Shown here in pieces: positions 31,298 through 37,131 of a stretch of DNA of 37,131 nt. Both the position numbers and the translations under genes were made by a program. Source of the DNA: GCA-2687025 sp964473525 (GTDB taxonomy: Bacteria > Poribacteria > WGA-4E > GCA-2687025); the NCBI GenBank assembly GCA_964473525.1, contig CAYYPK010000057.1, positions 1-37,131 on the forward strand, given 5' to 3'. Below the pieces are notes generated by a model. That model did no database searches, was not told the DNA's origin, and saw nothing but the letters and a program-made list of their open reading frames with translations. Position 1 is the first letter of the stretch. Each line of letters opens with the position of its first letter.

Positions 31298-31906
31298 GTG
31301 GAGACACTCAAGCTCGGAATCGGCGGCCCGGTAGGGTCTGGCAAGACGGCGCTCATCGAGCAGCTCGCGAAGGCGATGCGCGACGACTACTCGCTCGCCG
31401 CCATCACGAACGACATCTTCACGCGTGAGGACGCTCTCATACTCGCGCGGGCAGAGGCGCTGCCGGAGGACCGCATCCTGGGGATCGAGACAGGAGGATG
31501 TCCGCACACGGCGATCCGCGAGGACATCTCGATGAACCTGGACGGCATCGACACGATGACCGCGCGCTTCCCCGACCTCGACATCCTCTTCCTCGAGAGC
31601 GGCGGCGACAACCTGGCGGCGTTCTTCAGCCCCGAACTGGTCGACGCCGTGGTGTACGTCATCGACGTGTCGGGTGGCGACAAGATCCCCCGCAAGGGTG
31701 GGCCGGGCGTCGCCAAGTCGGACATGCTCGTCATCAACAAGACGGATCTGGCGCCGCACGTTGGCGCGGACCTCGGCGTCATGGAGCGCGACGCGCGGGC
31801 CATGCGCGGCGATCGCCCGTTCGTCATGACGGATCTGCGCGCTGGCGAGGGGGTGGGTGACATCGTCACTTGGATTTGCGGCGAGCTGCTCTTCGAGAAC
31901 CGGTAG
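31298..31906 (+). CDS. ureG: Urease accessory GTPase UreG
   Basis: A 202-residue SIMIBI GTPase starting at GTG 31298 (GGAAAGG upstream). It carries P-loop 'GIGGPVGSGKTALIEQL' (8-24), 'AITNDIFTREDA', the nickel-binding C68-P-H70 in 'ETGGCPHTAIREDISMN', 'LFLESGGDNLAAFFSPEL' and the guanine-specificity motif 'VINKTD'. It powers nickel delivery to urease. It is the last gene of the urea block. A large palindromic repeat begins about 60 bases after its stop and may end the transcript. Confidence 0.97.
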   Translation: METLKLGIGGPVGSGKTALIEQLAKAMRDDYSLAAITNDIFTREDALILARAEALPEDRILGIETGGCPHTAIREDISMNLDGIDTMTARFPDLDILFLESGGDNLAAFFSPELVDAVVYVIDVSGGDKIPRKGGPGVAKSDMLVINKTDLAPHVGADLGVMERDARAMRGDRPFVMTDLRAGEGVGDIVTWICGELLFENR

Positions 31907-31967
31907 CGGCCACCAGCCGGCGCTCCGCTTGCGCGCGAGGTCGTGGCGTCAGACATAGCCTCAGGAT

Positions 31968-32105
31968 GTCATCCCGAGGAGCGGAGACGAGCGATGCCAT
32001 CAGGCATCAACAAGCGAGCGGAGGAATCTCCCCGCTCACCTGCGCCAGGAGACTCTTCCTCTCGCTTGTTGATGCCGTACGGCATCGCTCGTCCCTCAGA
32101 GTGAC
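31968..32105. repeat. Large palindromic dispersed-type repeat after ureG
   Basis: A 138-base near-palindrome. Outer arms read GTCATCCCGAGG and CTCAGAGTGAC. The best-conserved inner arms are 31988-32018 and 32061-32091: CGAGCGATGCC...CAAGCGAG against its reverse complement, 28 of 31 identical by eye. The pairing continues inward through GGAGGAATCTCC and GGAGACTCTTCC, leaving a loop of about 20 bases. The GTCATCCCGAG...GAGGAATCT layout is that of a short interspersed palindrome seen in many unrelated bacterial genomes. It occupies half of the 267-base gap between ureG and the convergent membrane-protein gene and could act as a bidirectional terminator. Confidence 0.75.
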
Positions 32106-32173
32106 AGATCGGTAGGCTGCCGTTCCGTCCAGCGCCGTCAGCTGACCGAACCGCATCCGCCGACGGGGCGCCA

Positions 32174-34111
32174 TCAGTTCGGGAACACGCGGTACATGGG
32201 GATATCGAGGACGACGCCGGCGATGCTCCACAGGCACGCCGTGACGTACTCGCCAAGCAGCAGCCCAACGAAGAACGGGAGCGCCCGGCGGTAGGCTCGA
32301 ATGCCGCCGTACCGCAGGAAGCCCAGCTTCAGCGCCCACGAGATCGCCATGGGCATCCACACGAGATCGATGATGAACGTGTTGCCGACCGCGTAGCCCA
32401 GCGGGTGGAACGGCCACGCCGCGAACCTCATTCGGCCGAGGCTTAGCCCTACTACCCCTGCGAAGCCCATCCCCAGCGCGCGCAGGCCTCTCACGTCGGC
32501 GTCCACCCGGTAGTCGTACCAGCCGCGCAGCCATCGGTAGGGAATGAGGCCCATGTTCGTACGCCACAGGTTCACGTTGGGCGTGCCGGCGCCTTTGCGG
32601 TAGTACATGTCCAGCACGTTCCACGCGCTGGCGACGATGCCCAACACGATCGCGAGCAGCACGACGCGTCCGAAGCCTCGCATCGGCAGCCGCGCGGCGC
32701 GCCCTATATGGAACCCCTCGAGCTGATGCGGCATGTTCGCGCACCGGAACTCCAGGTTGAACCACTGCATGTAGCTCAGGGCGGTCAGGCTGCGCGGGTC
32801 GATGTGGGCGGGACCAACTCCGCGCACGAGGAGCGTGACGGGGTTCCAGTAAGGCCCGAAATGCCACACCACGCCTCCCTCGCCTCTGATTCTGGCCAGC
32901 GCAAGCATGTACAGGAAGAACAGACAGAGGAAGGCGACGGACAGCCACCAGCGGATACCGGACAGCGCGCAGAACACCGTCAGAATCGCCCCGCCTGCGA
33001 CTAGCCCGAGTGTGGCGGCGCGATACGACAGCGGCTCGTCCGAATCATCGGTGGCGGAGACGTCCACCAGCGAGCGAACGACCAGCGCCAGGTGGCGGCG
33101 CCCCAGCCAGACCGAGATGACCGCGACGCCCAGCCACGCGCCCGTGCCCTGCTCCGCGATACCGGGGAAGCGAATCCACGACGCTTGCGCGCTCGTTCCC
33201 AGCGCGACGGCGGCGACGCCCAGCATCTTGCGGACGAGGTAGAAGAACCAGCACGAGAACGACACGTCCAGCGGGATGAAGAACGTCAGGCCGATGACCG
33301 ACGGATGGAACGCCGCTGGCAATCCACCGATGCCGTTCCACGGCCGGTCGCGGAATAGGTAGCCGATGTCGAACGGCTTCACCGGGATGTACGGTAGCGA
33401 CGGCACGAAGAACTGCACGCTGTTCCATGAGGGGATCGCGGAGGCGATGACGATTCCCGCCCAGAGGAACGGGTTGCGGAAGTAGTCCGTGAAGCGCCTC
33501 TCCCGGACGCTCATCTCCAACGGCAGCACGGCGATGGGGTACGAGAGTTGCTCCTGCTCGCTCCACCTACGCCGCACGATGACGTTCATGCAGAACATCA
33601 CCCACAGCAGAACCAGCGTGAATCCACACCACGCCAGCATCGGCAAGCGCCACGCGGCAAGATGCTCCGCTGTGTAGAGCGTGGACTCCCCCTCGTAGAA
33701 GTTGCGGATGGCGGTCTCACCCTCCGGCCGCAGCCAGGAGGGTATGTGCTGGTGAAAGTCCGCCCAGCCGTTCTCCGGCGTCGCGTACCAGAACGGATTC
33801 GCCAGCGCCGTCGTTAGGAAGCCGAACATGCCGATCCCGTTGATGCTCATGCCAACGGTCAGCATGACGTAGATAGTGAGCATCTCGGCGGCGCTGAACG
33901 CAGCGCGCGGGGCGTGCCGCTCCAGTGCCATGTTGGCGACGACGAGAACAAACAGGATGAACACCGCCCCGATGAGCAGGGACGTGGACGTGATCTCCGT
34001 TACGCCGGTTGTCATCTCGGACCGCGTGATCCAGAAGCCGCTGACGGGTATGAGCGCGCTTCCGATGAGCACGGAGCGGGGAGTGATGCGCTGCTGAGGG
34101 ACGGGCTTCAT
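32174..34111 (-). CDS. Large polytopic membrane protein, DUF6785/DUF6784-like
   Basis: A 645-residue inner-membrane protein with about 14 hydrophobic helices. Landmarks I associate with the DUF6785/DUF6784 family of Planctomycetes-Poribacteria-type genomes are 'FSAAEMLTIYVMLTVGMSINGIGM', 'RRRWSEQEQLSYPIAVLPLEM', 'FDIGYLFRDRPWNGIGGLPAAFHPSVIGLTFFIPLDVSFSCWFFYLVRKM' and the late 'PYWNPVTLLVRGVGPAHIDPRSLTALSYMQWFNLEFRCANMPHQLEG'. The 'SEQEQLSYPIAVLPLEM' stretch recalls oligopeptide-transporter (OPT)-like proteins, so a transport role is possible but unproven. There is little Shine-Dalgarno before ATG 34111. It is the last gene of a four-gene minus-strand run that includes a DUF2961/GH172-like enzyme, so the substrate might be a carbohydrate. 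Confidence 0.75.
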   Translation of the reverse strand: MKPVPQQRITPRSVLIGSALIPVSGFWITRSEMTTGVTEITSTSLLIGAVFILFVLVVANMALERHAPRAAFSAAEMLTIYVMLTVGMSINGIGMFGFLTTALANPFWYATPENGWADFHQHIPSWLRPEGETAIRNFYEGESTLYTAEHLAAWRLPMLAWCGFTLVLLWVMFCMNVIVRRRWSEQEQLSYPIAVLPLEMSVRERRFTDYFRNPFLWAGIVIASAIPSWNSVQFFVPSLPYIPVKPFDIGYLFRDRPWNGIGGLPAAFHPSVIGLTFFIPLDVSFSCWFFYLVRKMLGVAAVALGTSAQASWIRFPGIAEQGTGAWLGVAVISVWLGRRHLALVVRSLVDVSATDDSDEPLSYRAATLGLVAGGAILTVFCALSGIRWWLSVAFLCLFFLYMLALARIRGEGGVVWHFGPYWNPVTLLVRGVGPAHIDPRSLTALSYMQWFNLEFRCANMPHQLEGFHIGRAARLPMRGFGRVVLLAIVLGIVASAWNVLDMYYRKGAGTPNVNLWRTNMGLIPYRWLRGWYDYRVDADVRGLRALGMGFAGVVGLSLGRMRFAAWPFHPLGYAVGNTFIIDLVWMPMAISWALKLGFLRYGGIRAYRRALPFFVGLLLGEYVTACLWSIAGVVLDIPMYRVFPN

Positions 34112-34179
34112 GGCTGGGTCAAGCGGTTGTGAGTCTCATGCCATCGTGCCCGACCGCGCGCGGGATGTGAAGCGGGAAG

Positions 34180-34965
34180 CTACTCCGGCAGCGCCGCCAG
34201 CGCCGTCAGAGCCTGCTGCTCGACCACGATCCCTTCACACAGGCGGGCGGCCGCGTTCGTCTGGACCCAGCGGGCCACGTCGTCGAGATCGGCGCCGGTC
34301 GTGTCGGCGTAGTGTGTCAGATACACGTTCGCGAACCGCTGCGACGCGGCGCGGACCGCCTCCTGACGGGGCGCCTCCGTCACGTGGTAGTGCGCGTGCC
34401 GGATGAGGATAGCCGCGCGAGCGACGTCGCACAGCGGGTTCCCGCGCGTAGCGTCTATCCAATCGATGACGACGGGGCCACCGGCCGTCAGAACGACGTT
34501 GTCCAGATGGAAGTCGCCGTGGCACAGAACGTCGCCGGTGGGTAGAGCTTCCAGCCGCGCTAGCGCGTACCTACGCTGTGCCGAGGTGAGACCATGCGCG
34601 CGGTCGATACGGCTCGCGAGCTCCTCGTGCTGGGATGGCAGTTGGGGCGCGCGGCGGGTGTGCAGACTCGCGTGCAATTCGGCAAGCGCGCGAGCGACGG
34701 GAGCGGGCCGGCTGAGGTCGATGGCTGCGGACATGGGGTGTCCGTCGGCGCGGTCCATGAGCATGCCCGGCCGGCCGCCGTCGAGCAACACGCCGTGCAC
34801 CGCGGGCGCCGGCGCTCCAGACTCGTTCGCGATGCGCGTCTTCCGCGCTTCACGCTCCGCGACCTCGTAGCCCCAGCCGTCGCGGTACAGCTTGAGGGCG
34901 CGGTCGTCGCCCCAGGCGAAGACTTCGGCTGTGCGTCCTTCCGCGAGACGCTGTCCCCTTGCCGT
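34180..34965 (-). CDS. APH-family kinase, probable ACG start
   Basis: An APH/choline-kinase-fold phosphotransferase. The kinase N-lobe is plainly encoded from about 34960: 'GQRLAEGRTAEVFAWGDDRALKLYRDGW' with ATP-binding K25, then 'GRPGMLMDRADGHPM'. Brenner's motif 'LCHGDFHLDNVVL' gives D151 and N156, and 'VVIDWIDATRGNPLCDVARA' gives D168. No ATG, GTG or TTG precedes the N-lobe in this frame; the first is GTG 34800, which would delete the N-lobe. An ACG at 34965 lies 8 nt after a perfect AGGAGG overlapping the methyltransferase TAG, so I take ACG as the start (or a mutated ATG). The product would be about 261 residues. The substrate is unknown; small-molecule alcohols are usual, and antibiotic resistance is not implied. 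Confidence 0.72.
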   Translation of the reverse strand, partial: TARGQRLAEGRTAEVFAWGDDRALKLYRDGWGYEVAEREARKTRIANESGAPAPAVHGVLLDGGRPGMLMDRADGHPMSAAIDLSRPAPVARALAELHASLHTRRAPQLPSQHEELASRIDRAHGLTSAQRRYALARLEALPTGDVLCHGDFHLDNVVLTAGGPVVIDWIDATRGNPLCDVARAAILIRHAHYHVTEAPRQEAVRAASQRFANVYLTHYADTTGADLDDVARWVQTNAAARLCEGIVVEQQALTALAALPE

Positions 34966-34977
34966 GTGTCCGTCCTC

Positions 34978-35787
34978 CTACGCGCGACCTATGTGCAGAA
35001 TGTGCTCGGACGTGTCGACCACTGCGGGGCCGGTCGAGGCGGCGACCAACGTCGCCATCCACGCGTCCCACTTCGCCGCGTCCTCGGCGAGGCGGTTCGT
35101 CGCGTCGGGCAGACCGGACGACAGACTCTCACACCCCACCATCGTCAAGGTGCGGATGCCGTGCTGCTCGACAAGGGATCGGAGTTCGTCGGCGGCGAAG
35201 AAGTGCCACGGAACGCCTCGCGGGCCGGGGCCGTCGCCCGTGGCCAGCAGGTCGCGGCCGTGCGGCGCCGTCAGCTCGTCGCTGAATCTTGTCATGATCG
35301 TGCGCAGGACGGCTAGCCGCCCGACAACCGAGATAGCCACGATTCCGCCGGGCTTCGTGACGCGGACGAGTTCAGCGACGGCACGCTCGCGGTCGTCGGC
35401 GGCGGGTAGATGCGTCAGCGGCCCGCCCAGGCACAGCGTCGCATCGAACGCCCCAGGAGAGAAACGCGACAGGTCGCGAATGTCGCCGACCTCTGCCGCG
35501 GCGAGGGCGCCGCGAACGGGTACTTCCTCGGCGCCGATGCGCTCCTTGGCCAATCGCACACAGCCCACAGAGAGATCAAGCAGCGAGACGCTGTAACCAG
35601 CGCGGCAGAACTCGATGGCGTACCGGCCCGGCCCTCCGCCGGCGTCTAGAACAGCGCCCGAAGGCGGCAGATGGCGGCGCAGGTGATGCATAGTGATGTC
35701 GAACTCAATGCGGTGGTACGCGTCCCGCTCGAGGCGCTCCCACTCGTAGTTCGGGTCGTCGTCGTAGAGCTGTTGCGCCGTCGGCAT
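34978..35787 (-). CDS. Class I SAM-dependent methyltransferase
   Basis: A 269-residue methyltransferase of the Methyltransf_11/25 type, starting at ATG 35787 (GAGGGG upstream). Motif I is 'AVLDAGGGPGRYAIEF' (45-60), followed by the acidic 'SVSLLDLS', motif 'EVGDIRDLSRFSPGAFDATLCLGGPLTHL' and post-motif 'ELVRVTKPGGIVAISV'. The C-terminal part 'PWHFFAADELRSLVEQHGIRTLTMVG' is a typical late strand and substrate-side region. It could act on a small molecule. It is 19 nt downstream of the DUF2961 gene, and its TAG forms part of the Shine-Dalgarno of the kinase, which is in the same reading frame. Confidence 0.88.
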   Translation of the reverse strand: MPTAQQLYDDDPNYEWERLERDAYHRIEFDITMHHLRRHLPPSGAVLDAGGGPGRYAIEFCRAGYSVSLLDLSVGCVRLAKERIGAEEVPVRGALAAAEVGDIRDLSRFSPGAFDATLCLGGPLTHLPAADDRERAVAELVRVTKPGGIVAISVVGRLAVLRTIMTRFSDELTAPHGRDLLATGDGPGPRGVPWHFFAADELRSLVEQHGIRTLTMVGCESLSSGLPDATNRLAEDAAKWDAWMATLVAASTGPAVVDTSEHILHIGRA

Positions 35788-35806
35788 TGGCGGCCCCTCG
35801 CGTGGG

Positions 35807-36904
35807 TCAGATGATCTCCAGGTAGTCTCGATCGGGGAGCTCGGGGAACGCTGGCGTCGGCAACGTCTGATACCAGTAGGCGACAGAGGCGATGTCGTCC
35901 TGCATCGGGAGGTACCGCCCCTCGCTACGCCACCCAAGCGCCTGGATGGTCACGCGTATGTCTTCCTTGAACCTGATGGGGTCCATAACGTGCCACCGGT
36001 ACATGGCATGGCGATGCTGCGCGCGGTACGTGCCGTCGGGCCGGATGACCTGGTGCATGCCCACGTAGGGCGTGGTGTACGTGGCGTACTGCCCGTCCAC
36101 GTCCCAGTTGTACGAGCCGCCGAAGTAGTCCTCGGTGCCGGTGCCGCATATCGTCGGGTATTCGTCGTCGCCGTCCATGTAGAACTTGATCTCGCCCTCG
36201 CCCCACCAGCCGTCGTTGTTCACGCCCCACGCCATCGCCGTACCGACGTACTGACCCCGACCCTCGACACCGTCCAGGACCGTGCAGACGCCCTTGTACG
36301 GAAGTGGGTTCACGCGGCGGAACTGCGCGTGGAAGTACGCCAGGTCGTCCGGTACGTCCACCAACGTGTAGTTGATCTGGTAGTAGCACGGTACCGTCTT
36401 GACGTCGCGATTCTCGAGCGTGATACGGCATCGCTTGCGGAACGGCATCGGCCAGAAGCAATTCAGACCGCGATTGGGGCAGACGTTCACGGCGAGGGAG
36501 TTGATGTCCGCGTGCCCGAACTTGCGACCGCCCCGATCGTGCGCCCACCCGATGGCGAACAGGTCACTGTTGGGACACTCGACGGACGGCTGCTCCTGAT
36601 CGTCCCAGTAGTAGCGGAGGATGTAGTCGCGACCGACCGCGCCGCCCAGCCAGATGCTCTGTATCTGCCCAGGCCCCTCGATGTCGGCGAGCGTGACGAC
36701 CTCGCCGGACTCGACGTTGATGCTCGGGGCGACCTTCCACCCGACGCCGAGGTCGCGAGCGGCGTGCGCCCCGGCTCCCGCGGACGCCATCGCGCCGCGT
36801 CCCTTCTCGCCGGTCGGGTTCTCCGCGCTGATGGAGCGCGACTCCGCGTCCGACATCCGCGCCAAGTCGCCCATGCCCATCGCCAAGCCGCTGAATCCGA
36901 GCAT
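35807..36904 (-). CDS. DUF2961 / GH172-like protein
   Basis: A 365-residue DUF2961 protein starting at ATG 36904 (GGGAG upstream); an extension to 36964 is possible but lacks support. It carries 'LARMSDAESRSISAENPTGEKGRGAMA' near the N-terminus, 'LADIEGPGQIQSIWL', 'LRYYWDDQEQPSVECPNSDLF', 'GLNCFWPMPFRKRCRITLENR', 'YYQINYTL', 'WWGEGEIKFYMDGDDEYPTICGTGTEDYFGGSYNW' and 'YRWHVMDPIRFKEDIRVTIQALG'. The GEGE and GTGTEDYFG segments are the most conserved and include the acidic residues likely to act in catalysis. Characterised DUF2961 members are GH172 glycoside hydrolases acting on fructose- or arabinose-containing sugars. There is no signal peptide, so it is cytoplasmic. The actual glycan is unknown. 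Confidence 0.88.
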   Translation of the reverse strand: MLGFSGLAMGMGDLARMSDAESRSISAENPTGEKGRGAMASAGAGAHAARDLGVGWKVAPSINVESGEVVTLADIEGPGQIQSIWLGGAVGRDYILRYYWDDQEQPSVECPNSDLFAIGWAHDRGGRKFGHADINSLAVNVCPNRGLNCFWPMPFRKRCRITLENRDVKTVPCYYQINYTLVDVPDDLAYFHAQFRRVNPLPYKGVCTVLDGVEGRGQYVGTAMAWGVNNDGWWGEGEIKFYMDGDDEYPTICGTGTEDYFGGSYNWDVDGQYATYTTPYVGMHQVIRPDGTYRAQHRHAMYRWHVMDPIRFKEDIRVTIQALGWRSEGRYLPMQDDIASVAYWYQTLPTPAFPELPDRDYLEII

Positions 36905-37075
36905 TGGTGCCGTCTCCCTGGAGGTGTGGCCTCTACGGTAGCGGACGCGCGGCTCCGAGGACAACGAATCCTGACCGGTGGCGCAGCCTAGAGGTGATGC
37001 TGCCCGCGACCCGCAACCCCCATGCGCCAGCCCGAGGGGCTCCGCCGCCTGTCGGAGACGCCTCGCCGACGGGTG

Positions 37076-37131
37076 TGCTCACCAACAGTTGGCGGCGACC
37101 GACGTGGCACGTGCGCTCGTTCCAGCCGGGC
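37076..37131. repeat. MITE-like repeat, copy 4 (cut by the window edge)
   Basis: TGCTCACCAACAGTTGGCGG, followed by CGACCGACGTGGCAC, matches the left terminus of copies 2 and 3, and the flanking GGGTG just before it is also shared with copy 3. The sequence runs off the right edge before the ATGCTGAG core. It probably continues as a full element in the adjoining sequence. The rest of the 227-base gap after the DUF2961 start shows nothing recognisable. Confidence 0.65.

Noticed and set aside
34180..35071. Antibiotic resistance role for the APH-type kinases
   Set aside because: The fold and motifs are shared by many small-molecule kinases; nothing in the sequence or context points to an aminoglycoside.
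1..37131. CRISPR arrays, tRNA or rRNA genes, integrase or transposase genes
   Set aside because: I looked for regularly spaced direct repeats, tRNA-like cloverleaf ends and recombinase motifs and saw none; the only repeats are the palindromic elements listed.

Overview
The window is GC-rich, bacterial and tightly packed with genes on both strands. It suggests a Gram-negative, metabolically versatile heterotroph. It encodes an outer-membrane-type beta barrel ending in Phe, several lipoproteins, and the repertoire of phytanoyl-CoA dioxygenase, Gfo/Idh/MocA dehydrogenase, DUF2961/GH172, LamG and CBM9-like proteins often seen in Poribacteria, Planctomycetota, Latescibacterota and relatives. My best guess is a Poribacteria-like lineage, possibly host- or particle-associated. 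This rests on gene content only, because there is no rRNA or other phylogenetic marker here. No tRNA, rRNA, CRISPR array, transposase or phage gene was recognised.

Left third (1-12.5 kb): a 5'-partial CBM9-like protein, an output-domain-less response regulator, an exported MBL-fold hydrolase, a TPR-methyltransferase fusion followed by an Ldh2-type NAD(P) dehydrogenase, an unrecognised 373-aa protein, a secreted LamG protein, a PhyH dioxygenase fused to HEAT repeats, an exported Spy/CpxP-like protein with RG-rich arms, and three small minus-strand genes (a Gmad2 lipoprotein and two poorly characterised proteins). The CBM9-like and LamG proteins share a short C-terminal tail of the form LAVD...WGTL(K/R).

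Middle (12.6-19.7 kb): a minus-strand run of YdhF-type aldo/keto reductase, Gfo/Idh/MocA dehydrogenase, two tandem paralogous aldo/keto reductases and a frameshifted phosphotransferase. Divergent from it is a YghZ-type aldo/keto reductase, followed by a convergent unknown lipoprotein. The cluster looks like redox metabolism of sugars, polyols or other carbonyl compounds; substrates cannot be read from the sequence.

Urea locus (20.1-31.9 kb): one plus-strand block encoding a porin-like barrel, the urea ABC transporter UrtABCDE, and urease with its accessory proteins in the order UreDABCEFG. All key catalytic and metal-binding residues that I checked are present. A good sigma-54 type -24/-12 match lies before the porin, and a hairpin sits between urtA and urtB. 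The inferred path is urea across the outer membrane, capture by UrtA, ATP-driven import, then hydrolysis to ammonia and CO2 by nickel urease.

Right end (32.2-36.9 kb): a minus-strand four-gene run of DUF2961/GH172-like enzyme, SAM methyltransferase, APH-type kinase and a large DUF6785-like membrane protein. The kinase has no ATG, GTG or TTG before its N-lobe; an ACG sits 8 nt after a perfect AGGAGG that overlaps the methyltransferase stop.

Intergenic regions carry two families of MITE-like palindromic repeats: one in at least four places (two complete, one solo arm, one cut by the window edge) and one after ureG.
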